Source: Anaerosporomusa subterranea (GTDB lineage Bacteria; Bacillota; Negativicutes; Sporomusales; Acetonemataceae). Taken from it: 64,000 nt of DNA. This document shows positions 7,647 through 16,709 of this stretch, one piece after another. The stretch covers positions 310,001 through 374,000 of the forward strand of contig NZ_LSGP01000013.1 in NCBI RefSeq assembly GCF_001611555.1, written 5' to 3'. The first letter of the stretch is position 1. Every line of letters begins with the position of its first letter. Position numbers and translations under genes: made by a program. A model generated the notes under the pieces. That model was not told where the DNA came from and did no database searches. It was given only the letters and a program-made list of their open reading frames with translations.

Positions 7647-7673
7647 GAAAAAAACATCGCCGTCCACCACGGC
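7647..7673 (-). terminator. Second terminator-like hairpin
   Basis: A 5-bp GC stem (GCCGT / ACGGC) with a 5-nt loop is followed on the minus strand by GATG and a run of seven U. It lies about 30 nt downstream of another terminator with no gene between. Confidence 0.5.
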
Positions 7674-7696
7674 TTTTAGGGATAAATTTACAAAAT

Positions 7697-7723
7697 AAAA
7701 AAACTCGCATCAATTGATACGAG
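7697..7723 (-). terminator. Terminator of the Cys-rich protein gene
   Basis: A near-palindromic stem (CTCGTATC / GATGCGAG on the minus strand, one G-U pair) with an AATT loop is followed by seven U. Confidence 0.75.
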
Positions 7724-7740
7724 CCAAATATGGGCTAGTA

Positions 7741-7935
7741 TTAATGAGCGAGGAATTCCTTGAATATCTCGCAAGTTCCGTCTGACCAATGCACGCAATC
7801 GTCGCAACAACGGTCGAAGTTCTCCGGAGATACATTTACCCAAGAATATCCATAACCCATTGCCTGGATGACATGTTCAAAATGGTCACAGTGGTTAGCA
7901 ATAAGTCGTAATCTTTCATGAGTGTAATGCGCCAT
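7741..7935 (-). CDS. Small Cys/His-rich protein, possible metal binding
   Basis: This 64-residue protein is rich in His and Cys; RCCDDCVHWSDGTCEIF near the C-terminus gives a Cys-Cys-x2-Cys...Cys pattern that could bind zinc or a cluster. ATG at 7935 follows GAGGAGG by about 10 nt and is preferred over an upstream frame start. It is monocistronic, with its own terminator. The family is not recognised. Confidence 0.65.
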   Translation of the reverse strand: MAHYTHERLRLIANHCDHFEHVIQAMGYGYSWVNVSPENFDRCCDDCVHWSDGTCEIFKEFLAH

Positions 7936-8076
7936 AGTTTTTTTACCTCCTCGGCACAAGCCGTGATGTATAATCTAGTATGCGCTCAAATCGGGATTTT
8001 ATTATTTTTTTTGCATGTATAGAACCTCGGAATAGTGAGCATAATTAGAATGTAAATTTTCTCCTCTCCCATATTT

Positions 8077-8104
8077 GAGGTGGCGTAAGCCACCTCCTTT
8101 TTTT
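8077..8104 (+). terminator. Hairpin at the end of recG
   Basis: An 8-bp stem (GAGGTGGC / GCCACCTC) with loop GTAA is followed by a T-run on the plus strand. For recG, which is on the minus strand, the run precedes the stem, so the hairpin fits a terminator only for plus-strand transcription. Its role at the 3' end of recG is unclear. Confidence 0.5.
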
Positions 8105-10142
8105 AGCCTTGGACCCCTGTCATCCAAGTCGTAAAATAGTAATCTAGTGCTGGCCTAATTGTTTCCATCAAGGTGGGCGTGGAAACTGTGGTCTGAGCTG
8201 CTTGGCGAGCCTGCAGTAAGATTGGTAAGTCACGGATAACATCAGCTAGCTTCAATTCTGGAATGCCGTGCTGTTTTAGACCAAAGAATTGGCCAGGGCC
8301 ACGCAGCAATAAGTCACGTTCTGCGAGCACAAAGCCATCCTGCGTTTCGGTCATGCTGCGCAGTCTAAACAGCGATTCGTCGCTTTGACTGTCAGAGATT
8401 AAGACACAAAACGATTGCTCCTGTCCTCTACCAATACGCCCACGCAGTTGATGAAGCTGAGCTAATCCGAAACGATGCGCGTTTTCAATGATCATTACTG
8501 TGGCATTCGGAACGTTAACGCCTACTTCAATTACTGTTGTTGCCACTAAAAGCTGGATTTTACCTTCACAGAAGTCTTTCATGATAAGTTCTCGTTCAGC
8601 ATGACTCAGACGACCATGAAACAGTGCACAAGAAATGTTGTGCATATACTTTGTTTTCAATTCATCATAGAGAGCAACAGCAGATTGCATGTCTGAGTCT
8701 TCGGATTCATCAATCAAAGGACAAACTACATATACCTGTCGCCCCAATTCAATTTGTTTAACCACTAGATTCGAATAAACGCGGCTACGGAGTTCGCTGG
8801 AAACATGATAGGTTTTGATCGACTTTCGGCCTGGAGGAAGCTGTTTGATAGTCGATACATCAAGATCTCCGTAAACCGTTAAAGCCATAGTTCTAGGGAT
8901 AGGGGTTGCGGTCATGACCAGCACATCAGGTGTTCTGCCTTTTGCTTCAAATTGAGCTCTTTGTTCAACGCCAAAACGGTGCTGTTCATCGGTTACGACA
9001 AGGCCTAGGTTTGCGAAAATTACATCCTTTTGTATTAAAGCATGAGTACCAATAATAATGTCAATTTGCCCTGTTCGTAAATTGAAGAGTGTCTCGGCCC
9101 TGACTTTTGCGCTGATGCTACCAGTCAATAAGGCTGATCGTACCTCAAGCGGATCAAGCAGTTCCTGCAAAGTCCGGTAATGCTGTTCTGCAAGTATTTC
9201 CGTTGGTGCCATCATGGCGCCCTGGAATCCATTTTCAACAGTTTTGATTAAAGCTAAGACGGCAAGCACAGTCTTTCCTGAACCTACATCGCCTTGCAGC
9301 AGGCGACGCATTGGCAGAGTTTCTTCCATGTCTCGGGTAATCTCATGCAGCGACAGTTTCTGGTCTGATGTCAGTTGGAATGGCAAAGTATCAAGTGTCT
9401 TTTGAAATAAGCTGCCATTGGTAGCATGTTTAATTCCTGACAGTGAATATTGTTGCTGACGTTTGTTATACAGCAAGGCACATTGCATATAATATAATTC
9501 CTCGAAAACCAATCTGCGTCTGGCTTCTTCTAGTTCTTGCTTATTACTGGGACAGTGAATAGATACCAAACATTTGTTGCGAGGCAGTAAGGAATATAAT
9601 TTCATTATTTCATGTGGTAAGGTTTCTTCAAGATTTATAGTAGTTAACGCAATTTCGATAGCTAAGCGTAGCGCATTTTGATGGAGTTTTTCTGTAGAAT
9701 TATAGATAGGAATGATTCCTCCTACCGTACTAGCATTGCCTGCCTCTTCCCATTCCACTTTTGATAACTGGGTTTTTCCGTAACGTTTTTCAACCAATCC
9801 TGATGCAACGATGCTCATATTGGGATGAAGAATTTGTTTGATATGCGGTTGATTAAACCACACAAGTACAGCGCTACCAGTATTATCGTGAACTGCTGCC
9901 GTTGTAATCACCAAAGAACCGCGCGGTTTACGTTCAGTAACCTGTACAACACTGGCTTGGATTGTTCCAAACTCATTATTATTCAATGCGCGAATCGGCG
10001 TAATGGCCCCGCGATCCTCGTAACGCATCGGGTAATGCTCTAGCAGATCTTGTACTGTTTTGATTCCCAGACGATTCATTTGAGCTGCCTTAACTCGCCC
10101 GATGCCTTTAATCGCGGTAACTAACCGAAGATCGTAATACAA
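8103..10142 (-). CDS. recG: ATP-dependent DNA helicase RecG
   Basis: RecG is a monomeric helicase that remodels stalled replication forks and branched DNA. The 679-residue length is typical. Visible parts are an N-terminal wedge/OB-fold region (about 1-250), Walker A GDVGSGKT (about 286), the TDEQHRFGV motif II, TATPIPRT motif III, and the C-terminal QLRGRIGRG motif VI. The start is TTG, 9 nt after AGGAG. It diverges from rpmB. In related genomes recG also lies downstream of the rib or rsgA region. Confidence 0.97.
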   Translation of the reverse strand: MYYDLRLVTAIKGIGRVKAAQMNRLGIKTVQDLLEHYPMRYEDRGAITPIRALNNNEFGTIQASVVQVTERKPRGSLVITTAAVHDNTGSAVLVWFNQPHIKQILHPNMSIVASGLVEKRYGKTQLSKVEWEEAGNASTVGGIIPIYNSTEKLHQNALRLAIEIALTTINLEETLPHEIMKLYSLLPRNKCLVSIHCPSNKQELEEARRRLVFEELYYMQCALLYNKRQQQYSLSGIKHATNGSLFQKTLDTLPFQLTSDQKLSLHEITRDMEETLPMRRLLQGDVGSGKTVLAVLALIKTVENGFQGAMMAPTEILAEQHYRTLQELLDPLEVRSALLTGSISAKVRAETLFNLRTGQIDIIIGTHALIQKDVIFANLGLVVTDEQHRFGVEQRAQFEAKGRTPDVLVMTATPIPRTMALTVYGDLDVSTIKQLPPGRKSIKTYHVSSELRSRVYSNLVVKQIELGRQVYVVCPLIDESEDSDMQSAVALYDELKTKYMHNISCALFHGRLSHAERELIMKDFCEGKIQLLVATTVIEVGVNVPNATVMIIENAHRFGLAQLHQLRGRIGRGQEQSFCVLISDSQSDESLFRLRSMTETQDGFVLAERDLLLRGPGQFFGLKQHGIPELKLADVIRDLPILLQARQAAQTTVSTPTLMETIRPALDYYFTTWMTGVQG

Positions 10143-10212
10143 TAAGTTTCACTCCTTGCTTCCCCCCTAAACGGGTAGAAAAAAGAAATCTTGATGAAAG
10201 CTGGCCGAACCC

Positions 10213-10240
10213 TTGCGTCCAGACGAGTATATGTGATACA
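10213..10240 (+). promoter_or_regulatory. Probable rpmB promoter
   Basis: TTGCGT and TACAAT are separated by 18 bp, about 50 bp before the rpmB start codon. The -10 is good and the -35 moderate. Confidence 0.55.
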
Positions 10241-10291
10241 ATATTTACATTGCAATGGGGATTTTGTGTCCTTTGTAAGGAGGTGGAATAG

Positions 10292-10483
10292 ATGGCAAAT
10301 ATGTGTGAGATCTGTGGGAAAGGCGAACGTAGTGGCTTTAATGTCAGTCATTCCCATTTGAAAACAAAACGAACTTGGAAACCGAACATTCAAACGGTAC
10401 GAGCTCTGAAGGACGGACAAATTAAACGGACTAATGTGTGTACTCGCTGTCTCCGTTCTGGCAAAGTTCAGCGCGCGATATAA
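10292..10483 (+). CDS. rpmB: 50S ribosomal protein L28
   Basis: L28 is a small protein of the large ribosomal subunit. The 63-residue sequence opens [10 protein letters not shown] and has a second CTRC pair near the end, the four-Cys zinc-binding type of L28. The start follows GGAGGTG. It is one of only two clear housekeeping genes on the plus strand here, with its own promoter and terminator, squeezed between the minus-strand recG and hslO. Confidence 0.97.
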   Translation: MANMCEICGKGERSGFNVSHSHLKTKRTWKPNIQTVRALKDGQIKRTNVCTRCLRSGKVQRAI

Positions 10484-10497
10484 CTGAAGCGAGAGCT

Positions 10498-10528
10498 AAA
10501 AAAGACTTGGAAATCCAAGTCTTTTTTA
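10498..10528. terminator. Bidirectional terminator between rpmB and hslO
   Basis: The stem GACTTGG / CCAAGTC is flanked by AAAAAA and TTTTTT, so it can end both rpmB (plus) and hslO (minus) transcripts, which converge here. Confidence 0.88.
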
Positions 10529-10530
10529 TT

Positions 10531-11382
10531 TTAGCTTAATGCTTGAATCTCTTGTTGTGAAAATTGGTATTTTTGGCTACAGAAATGGCATGTGAGTTCT
10601 GCTTGGCCTTCGGCTGCGAGTTGATCCAGCTCCTCTTTACCAAGGCTGATTAGAATTTTTTCTACTCTCTCTCGATTACACGAACAGGCAAATGCGATCG
10701 GTTTTTCATCTAAGAGAGTATACTCAATCCCAGTAAACAGCAGATCAAATATGTTCGTCGATTTGGCGCCTTCTTTTATCAATTGCGAAATTGGCGGCAT
10801 ATTTGCAATGTTGTTTTCAATTTGTTGGAGCACTTCATCACTTGCTCCAGGCATGGCTTGCACCATGAACCCTCCGGCCGCACTAACGTGCAGATCTGTT
10901 TCAACGAGTACTCCTAAGGCAACAGTAGAAGAAATTTGTTCAGATACCAATAGATAGTTGGTCACATCTTCTGCGATCTCGCCGCTGACCAGAGGTACAC
11001 TGCCGGTAAAAGGGTCTTTCATGCCGGTAAAGCGAGTCACATGGATAAAGCCCTCGCCAACAGCCTGACCCACGGCCAATTTACCGTTACACAGCGGCAA
11101 ATCAATTTGCGGATTGTTTACATAGCCTCTAACTGTTCCATTTGCGCGCGCATCAGCTACTACTTGGTCTAATGGACCATCACCTTTAATACGAATAGTG
11201 ATGGTCTCTTCTGTTTTTAAATTAGCAGCCAGCAAAAGTGCGGCTGTCATAGTCCTTCCTAGTGCTGCAGCAGCTATCGGGTATAGGTTGTGTCTACGAC
11301 GAGCTTCATCAACAAGGTCAGTTGTTATTGCAACAAAGGCGCGTACTCCGCCGCCTGAGGCACGAGCTAGATGGTCTTGCAT
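10531..11382 (-). CDS. hslO: Redox-regulated chaperone Hsp33
   Basis: Hsp33 is a cytoplasmic holdase activated by oxidative unfolding. The 283-residue length is normal. The C-terminal zinc/redox switch is intact: C233-x-C235 and C265-x2-C268. The N-terminal domain carries DHLARASGGGVRAFVA. It is encoded 40 nt after ribH in the same direction, so it may be read from the riboflavin operon, and it ends at a shared terminator. Confidence 0.96.
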   Translation of the reverse strand: MQDHLARASGGGVRAFVAITTDLVDEARRRHNLYPIAAAALGRTMTAALLLAANLKTEETITIRIKGDGPLDQVVADARANGTVRGYVNNPQIDLPLCNGKLAVGQAVGEGFIHVTRFTGMKDPFTGSVPLVSGEIAEDVTNYLLVSEQISSTVALGVLVETDLHVSAAGGFMVQAMPGASDEVLQQIENNIANMPPISQLIKEGAKSTNIFDLLFTGIEYTLLDEKPIAFACSCNRERVEKILISLGKEELDQLAAEGQAELTCHFCSQKYQFSQQEIQALS

Positions 11383-11422
11383 AAATCCTCCACAGCAAAT
11401 AGTTATTTCCTGGAAATATTAC

Positions 11423-11884
11423 CTAAATTTGTTTAAGAAGATTGATCATTTCAATTGCTGAGACTGCTGCGTCGAAACCTTTATTACCCGCTTTTGTACC
11501 GGCGCGTTCGATAGCTTGTTCAATTGTTTCGGTCGTTAGTACGCCAAAGATAGTTGGAACCCCGGTTTCCATCCCGACATGGGCGACTCCTTTGGTTACC
11601 TCCGAACAAACATAATCAAAATGTGGCGTGCTGCCGCGAATGACCGCTCCAAGGCAGATTACCGCATCATAGTTTCCAGACCGAGCAAGTTTAGCAGCAA
11701 CTAGTGGAATTTCAAAAGCACCTGGCACCCAAGCAACAGTAATGTTCTGATCAGAAGCTCCGTGCCGGTGAAGAGCGTCAACAGCGCCACCTAGTAACTT
11801 ATTAGTAATAAATTCATTAAATCTCGCATTAACTATGGCAAAACGGGATCCCTCTGCCAACAATTTGCCTTCGATTATATTCAT
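11423..11884 (-). CDS. ribH: 6,7-dimethyl-8-ribityllumazine synthase
   Basis: This enzyme condenses 5-amino-6-ribitylamino-uracil with 3,4-dihydroxybutanone phosphate, the step before riboflavin synthase. The 153 residues match the usual length. Family signatures are FNEFIT near the start, WVPGAFEIP, and [14 protein letters not shown]. The start overlaps the ribBA stop by 4 nt, implying translational coupling. It is the last rib gene of the operon. Confidence 0.97.
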   Translation of the reverse strand: MNIIEGKLLAEGSRFAIVNARFNEFITNKLLGGAVDALHRHGASDQNITVAWVPGAFEIPLVAAKLARSGNYDAVICLGAVIRGSTPHFDYVCSEVTKGVAHVGMETGVPTIFGVLTTETIEQAIERAGTKAGNKGFDAAVSAIEMINLLKQI

Positions 11885-13095
11885 GATAGTCCCTCCTCTG
11901 TTGTTTTTAATAAATGGCCAAGCTTTGCACGTTTAACAGACAAGTAGCGTTTATTAAACTTGTTGGATTTAACTTCGATTGGTAACCGCTCGGTGATAGT
12001 TAATCCATAGCCTTCTAAACCGGCTCTTTTCTTTGGATTATTTGTTAGCAGCCGAATACTGGTTAGCCCTAGGTCTGCAAGTATCTGCGCCCCAATCCCG
12101 TAATCGCGCAGATCAGCCGGGAATCCAAGTATGACATTTGCCTCGACAGTATCTTTCCCTTTGTCTTGTAAGGCGTATGCCTTAATCTTATTCGCTAAGC
12201 CAATGCCGCGTCCTTCTTGTCGCATGTATAGCAAGACTCCCTTGCCTTCTTCTTCGATCCGTTTAAGCGCTAGCGCCAACTGCTCGCCGCAATCGCAACG
12301 CAAAGAGCCGAGTACGTCGCCGGTTAAGCATTCAGAATGAACTCTAACCAGAACGTTTGGCTCGCCCTTGACATCGCCTTTAACGAGTGCAAGGTGACAG
12401 AGGTTATCAAGGGGGCTCTCATAGGCAAAGACTTCAAAAGTACCATATTTAGTTGGCATACTCGCTGCAGCTGTTCGCTGGACGAGCTTTTCGTGAAATG
12501 TGCGGTATTTGATCAAATCAGCAATACTGATGAGTGATAGATTGTGTTTAGTTGTAAATTCGACTAATTGAGGCACTCGTGCCATGGTGCCGTCGTCGTT
12601 CATGACTTCGCATATAACTCCAGCCGGATAAAGACCAGCCAATCGGGCGAGATCGACCGCAGCCTCAGTATGACCAGCTCGCCGCAAAACCCCTCCTTCA
12701 CGATAGCGGAGAGGGAATATATGTCCGGGACGACGGAGGTCTTCGGGGTTTGTACATGGGTCAAGTACTGCCTGAATTGTTGCCGCGCGCTCATGCGCAG
12801 AAATACCTGTTGTTACACTTTTGGCATCGATTGACACTGTGAATGCCGTACACAGTGCTTCTGTATTTTCACACACCATCGGACCGATTCCCAATTCATC
12901 GAGACGACTACCGGCCACAGGCATGCAAATTAGGCCGCGTCCATTAATAGCCATGAAATTTACAGCCTCAGGAGTAACTTTTTCTGCAGCCATCAAGAGA
13001 TCGCCTTCGTTTTCTCTGTCCTCGTCGTCTACAACGACCACCATTCTACCTTCGCGTATGTCGCGGATGGCTTCTTCAATTGTACTAAATTTCAT
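11881..13095 (-). CDS. ribBA: Bifunctional DHBP synthase / GTP cyclohydrolase II
   Basis: This fused enzyme makes both riboflavin precursors. Residues 1-200 are 3,4-dihydroxy-2-butanone-4-phosphate synthase ([11 protein letters not shown] acidic loop, [20 protein letters not shown]). Residues about 205-400 are GTP cyclohydrolase II, with the zinc ligands in [17 protein letters not shown] and the catalytic RQEGRGIGL. The 404-residue length is typical. It is third in ribD-ribE-ribBA-ribH. Confidence 0.98.
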   Translation of the reverse strand: MKFSTIEEAIRDIREGRMVVVVDDEDRENEGDLLMAAEKVTPEAVNFMAINGRGLICMPVAGSRLDELGIGPMVCENTEALCTAFTVSIDAKSVTTGISAHERAATIQAVLDPCTNPEDLRRPGHIFPLRYREGGVLRRAGHTEAAVDLARLAGLYPAGVICEVMNDDGTMARVPQLVEFTTKHNLSLISIADLIKYRTFHEKLVQRTAAASMPTKYGTFEVFAYESPLDNLCHLALVKGDVKGEPNVLVRVHSECLTGDVLGSLRCDCGEQLALALKRIEEEGKGVLLYMRQEGRGIGLANKIKAYALQDKGKDTVEANVILGFPADLRDYGIGAQILADLGLTSIRLLTNNPKKRAGLEGYGLTITERLPIEVKSNKFNKRYLSVKRAKLGHLLKTTEEGLS

Positions 13096-13128
13096 CTATT
13101 TGCACCTCTTTCATTTTGAACCGATATC

Positions 13129-13791
13129 TCAGTCAAAGAAACCGTGAGCCGCAAGGAAATTACGGCTTAGTGTTTCCGACTTTGTCTGAACGTCTGCAGA
13201 CTGAGCCAAATCAAGCAGCTTTTCTGCATATTTGGCCATCATATCTGTTTCAATGTTAACTTTATCGCCTACTGATTTAAAATGCAGAGTAGTAGCTGAC
13301 AATGTATGCGGGATGATGGAGACTGATAGCCAATCTTTGCCGCAATCTACGACAGTTAGGCTAATTCCATCCAACGCCACCGAGCCTTTGTTTACCACAT
13401 AGCGAAGTAACCTTGAATCTGTCTGCAGTGTAATCAATATTGCATTATCGAGTGGCTGCTTGGACTGAATAATGCCAACTCCGTCAATGTGGCCGCTCAC
13501 GATATGACCGCCAAGTCGGTCACTTAAACGGAGAGCTCGCTCGAGATTGACTTTTCGTCCGTTTGTCAGATCACCGAGTGCGGTTCGGTTCATGGTTTCC
13601 GGCATAACATCAGCGGAGAACCAGTTCCTGCCATGCTCAGTTACCGTCAAGCATACTCCGTTGACGGCTATGCTATCACCTAACTTAACATTTTGCAAAG
13701 TGATATCAGCGGTGATGGACAGCTTAGCTGATTGCCGACTGGTCATCACACTCTTGACTGTCCCTAATTCTTCCACAATCCCGGTAAACAT
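13129..13791 (-). CDS. ribE: Riboflavin synthase alpha subunit
   Basis: It dismutates two lumazine molecules to riboflavin. The 220 residues hold two lumazine-binding repeats (about 1-95 and 98-190), opening with MFTGIVEELG and with the second repeat marked by GGHIVSGHIDGVG. ATG follows GGGAGG closely. The first 68 nt overlap the end of the ribD frame, a larger overlap than elsewhere in the operon. Confidence 0.96.
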   Translation of the reverse strand: MFTGIVEELGTVKSVMTSRQSAKLSITADITLQNVKLGDSIAVNGVCLTVTEHGRNWFSADVMPETMNRTALGDLTNGRKVNLERALRLSDRLGGHIVSGHIDGVGIIQSKQPLDNAILITLQTDSRLLRYVVNKGSVALDGISLTVVDCGKDWLSVSIIPHTLSATTLHFKSVGDKVNIETDMMAKYAEKLLDLAQSADVQTKSETLSRNFLAAHGFFD

Positions 13792-14902
13792 TGCGTCCCT
13801 CCCTTGTTGTTAAGTAACCAGTGATCAATAAGTCATTGCCTACAAGTTCAAGCTCGATATCTTCCAACTCAGCAGCATCTTCTAAGCGTGCCACGCCAGT
13901 CCCTCCTATAGGACCAGGGGCTCGAACACCGCCCACAAGCTTTGGTGCTATAAACCAAAAGACGCTATCAACTAAATTTTCTTGGATTATCGAGGCATTG
14001 ATCGTTGCTCCACCTTCTACTAGCACACTGGCCAATCCCTTTTGAGCCAAATATCGGAATAGAGCCCGCAAGTCTATGCCAGACGGTCCTGTTGGCAATT
14101 GGACAACCTCTATGTCGGCGTCAGCATATGCCTTCAAGCGGTCACTGGGAGCATTTTGACTAACAGCGATAATTGTATGAGCCGCCTTATCTGTTATTAG
14201 CAATGAGTCCAAGGGCGTTCGTGCATGACTATCAACCACTACACGTACCGGATTACGGCCCTGTATATGGCGTACAGTCAGTTGCGGGTTGTCGGCAAGT
14301 ACTGTTCCGACACCAACTAGTACCGCATCAAATTGATCCCGTAGTTTATGAACGCGATGCCGCGACGCTTCGCCAGTAATCCATTGAGAGTGTCCGCTTG
14401 CTGTTACGGTTTTGCCGTCGAGTGTCATAGCCATTTTAATGGCGGTAAACGGTAAGCCTGTCGCGATGTACTTAATAAAAGCTTCATTTAATTTTGCTGC
14501 TTCACAGGCAAGAACACCCTCTGTAACCTCTATGCCAGCTTGTCGCAACATGCCAGCGCCGCAGCCAGCGACGCATGGATTGGGATCAGTCATAGCAAAC
14601 ACGACTCGGCGAATCCGCGAATGAATAATGGCATCAGTACAGGGACCTGTCCGACCGTGGTGGCAACATGGCTCTAAAGTAACATATAGAGTAGCACCGG
14701 CAGTCAAGGCTCCGGCATCACGCATAGCGTGAATTTCCGCATGTGCTGTTCCAGCCTTTTGGTGCCACCCTTGTCCGACGATATTCCCATCGCGGACAAC
14801 TAGGGCGCCTACCATGGGGTTGGGGCTTGTTCGACCATAACCATTGCGAGCTAGTTTTAACGCCAAATCCATATAGTATTCATCTTGTGCAAGAATGTCC
14901 AA
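13724..14902 (-). CDS. ribD: Bifunctional riboflavin deaminase/reductase RibD
   Basis: RibD performs the deamination and reduction steps of riboflavin synthesis. The N-terminal zinc deaminase domain has HAEIHAM and PCCHHGRTGPC; the C-terminal reductase begins near residue 150. TTG at 14902 is chosen because GGAG lies 9 nt upstream; longer frames run through the riboswitch terminator at 14928-14959 and cannot be right. The C-terminus extends about 22 residues past ITGYLTT into ribE. First gene of the operon, controlled by the FMN riboswitch. Confidence 0.95.
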   Translation of the reverse strand: MDILAQDEYYMDLALKLARNGYGRTSPNPMVGALVVRDGNIVGQGWHQKAGTAHAEIHAMRDAGALTAGATLYVTLEPCCHHGRTGPCTDAIIHSRIRRVVFAMTDPNPCVAGCGAGMLRQAGIEVTEGVLACEAAKLNEAFIKYIATGLPFTAIKMAMTLDGKTVTASGHSQWITGEASRHRVHKLRDQFDAVLVGVGTVLADNPQLTVRHIQGRNPVRVVVDSHARTPLDSLLITDKAAHTIIAVSQNAPSDRLKAYADADIEVVQLPTGPSGIDLRALFRYLAQKGLASVLVEGGATINASIIQENLVDSVFWFIAPKLVGGVRAPGPIGGTGVARLEDAAELEDIELELVGNDLLITGYLTTREGRNVYRDCGRIRDSQECDDQSAIS

Positions 14903-14927
14903 CCCAGTCATCTCCAAATAAAAGAAT

Positions 14928-14959
14928 AAAGGCTGACAACCTTTCGGTCGGCAGCCTTT
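14928..14959 (-). terminator. Expression-platform terminator of FMN riboswitch
   Basis: A stem of AAAGGCTG / CAGCCTTT with a GC-rich upper part is followed on the minus strand by a U-rich stretch (ATTCTTTTATTT), directly before the ribD ribosome binding site. It is expected to form when FMN is bound. Confidence 0.85.
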
Positions 14960-14998
14960 GGCAAACAAAATAGACAGGGAAAGAGTCCCCAATTTCAT

Positions 14999-15106
14999 GC
15001 CTTTTCCCATCCAGACTGTACTGTCGGTTCTGGAATCTCACCAGATCAGCCAAAAATGGCTCGCGGACTTTACCGCCGGTCAGGAATTTCACCTTGCCCC
15101 AAAGGC
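14999..15106 (-). ncRNA. FMN riboswitch (RFN element)
   Basis: Minus-strand sequence matches the RFN consensus: GGGGCAAGGTGAAATTCC, GACCGGCGGTA, AGTCCGCGAGC, GGTGAGATTCCAGAACCGAC, AGTACAGTCTGGATGGGA. P1 is closed by GCCTTT with AAAGGC. It sits between rpe and ribD, upstream of a terminator, so riboflavin synthesis genes are turned off by FMN through transcription attenuation. Confidence 0.97.
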
Positions 15107-15128
15107 TGGCTATATGAATCTAAGCCTT

Positions 15129-15158
15129 ATGTTACCACTTTATGCTGCTGTTTGGCAA
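15129..15158 (-). promoter_or_regulatory. Probable promoter of the riboflavin operon
   Basis: TTGCCA (15153-15158) and TAACAT (15129-15134) on the minus strand are 18 bp apart, just after the rpe stop and about 20 nt before the RFN element. Confidence 0.55.
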
Positions 15159-15165
15159 GCCTTTC

Positions 15166-15813
15166 TTACACTTTTTTTAGTGACGCGATGGCTGCCTGGC
15201 AATCAACGACACCATAAATAGCTGAACCGGCGACCAAGATATCAGCCCCCGCATCTTTCAACTGAGCCGCATTTTCTGACGTCACTCCTCCGTCCACTTC
15301 AATCAATGCAGGAGAATTTATTTGCATTAGCATAGTTTTTAATCGTCTAATTTTTTTGAGGGCAGAAGGAATAAATTTTTGTCCACCAAAGCCAGGATTA
15401 ACGCTCATAATAAGAATTAAATCAAGATCGTGAAGAATTTCCTCAATTACGCAAAGTGGTGTGGCCGGGTTTAGTGCAACGCCAGCTTGGATGCGGTGTT
15501 CCTTTATTGATTGAACTACTCGATGTAAATGAGGCGTTGCCTCAGCATGAATGGTTATTATGTTGGCCCCGGCTTCAGCAAAAGGTCTCACATATTCTTC
15601 TGGTTTATCGACCATCAAGTGGACGTCAAATGGCAATTGGGTAACCTTGCGGATAGCTTTAACAACGGGTGGGCCAAAGGTTAAATTTGGTACAAAATGA
15701 CCGTCCATGACGTCAATATGTAACAAATCGGCGCCAGCGGTTTCAACTTTAAGGATTTCCTGTTCTAGGCGGGCAAAATCCGCAGACAAGATTGATGGAG
15801 CTATTTGAATCAT
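15166..15813 (-). CDS. rpe: Ribulose-phosphate 3-epimerase
   Basis: A TIM-barrel metalloenzyme of the pentose phosphate pathway that interconverts ribulose-5-P and xylulose-5-P. The 215 residues show the family landmarks APSILSADF, HIDVMDGHFVPN (metal ligands), HLMV, and SVNPGFGGQKF. It lies 3 nt after rsgA and is probably the last gene of the prkC-rsgA-rpe string, the same order as in many Bacillota. Confidence 0.97.
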   Translation of the reverse strand: MIQIAPSILSADFARLEQEILKVETAGADLLHIDVMDGHFVPNLTFGPPVVKAIRKVTQLPFDVHLMVDKPEEYVRPFAEAGANIITIHAEATPHLHRVVQSIKEHRIQAGVALNPATPLCVIEEILHDLDLILIMSVNPGFGGQKFIPSALKKIRRLKTMLMQINSPALIEVDGGVTSENAAQLKDAGADILVAGSAIYGVVDCQAAIASLKKV

Positions 15814-15816
15814 TTT

Positions 15817-16692
15817 TTAATATCCTTTCCGGTTTTCACGCAACTCTGCCATTAGCGCGACATATGCGTCGTAGCGTTCGGGGAAGATGCTGCCTGCCGC
15901 TACTGCGTCTTTAACGGCGCATTGCGGTTCCTTTAAGTGAAGGCACGTCGAAAAGCGACACTTTGCTAATAATGGCAGAAATTCGGGAAAGCAACGCATT
16001 AACTCATTTTCCTCGATATCAGTGAACTCTGTGAAACTAAAACCAGGAGTGTCAACAACAAAACCTCCCGCCTCAAGCGGCAATAACTCCGCATAACGAG
16101 TGGTATGTCGTCCGCGTCCAATCTTTTTACTTACTTCTCCAGTAGTAAGAGTTAGTCCTGGCTGAAGTGCGTTTAAAAGACTGGATTTGCCGACACCGGA
16201 CGGTCCTGCGAAGACTGTGACCTTATCGTTAAGAATCTCTCGCAGTTGGTCGATGCTCCACGCCTGCTTGGCTGATACCTGAATAACCTGATACCCAATC
16301 TGGCGATACCTATCAACAATTTTACCAATGTCTGCGGAATCGGCCATGTCCATTTTATTAATACAGAGTATGGCTGGCAATCCGGATAATTCCACTAAAG
16401 CCAGGAAGCGATCTACCAGAATGCAGCTAATATCCGGATTGACGGCGGCGAAGGTGAGCAATACTTGATCAACATTCGCGACCATCGGGCGTTTTAGCAT
16501 GCTTCGTCTTGGCAGAATTTCTTCAATTACGCCCTTCTCATTTGCTATGTGATTAAACCTGACTACGTCACCAACAAGAAGCGAAAACCGTTCTTGCTTA
16601 AATCGGCCACGTAGAGTACATGTAACAACACTTTGACTAGTCTGAACGTAATAAAAGCTGTTGTAAGTTTTGATGACTGTGCCTTGGTTCAC
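15817..16692 (-). CDS. rsgA: Ribosome small-subunit-dependent GTPase A
   Basis: RsgA is a circularly permuted GTPase that helps mature the 30S subunit. The 291 residues show an N-terminal OB fold (to about 70), then the GTPase with NKMD (G4) before GPSGVGKSSLLNAL (G1), and DTPGF (G3). A C-terminal zinc motif follows (CRFSTCLHLKEPQC). It lies 17 nt after prkC, the standard pairing. Confidence 0.97.
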   Translation of the reverse strand: MNQGTVIKTYNSFYYVQTSQSVVTCTLRGRFKQERFSLLVGDVVRFNHIANEKGVIEEILPRRSMLKRPMVANVDQVLLTFAAVNPDISCILVDRFLALVELSGLPAILCINKMDMADSADIGKIVDRYRQIGYQVIQVSAKQAWSIDQLREILNDKVTVFAGPSGVGKSSLLNALQPGLTLTTGEVSKKIGRGRHTTRYAELLPLEAGGFVVDTPGFSFTEFTDIEENELMRCFPEFLPLLAKCRFSTCLHLKEPQCAVKDAVAAGSIFPERYDAYVALMAELRENRKGY

Positions 16693-16709
16693 TATGGACC
16701 TCCCAAACG

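Noticed and set aside
14903-15010. A longer RibD start
   Set aside because: The extra 36 codons are the riboswitch terminator and aptamer edge, with no ribosome binding site.
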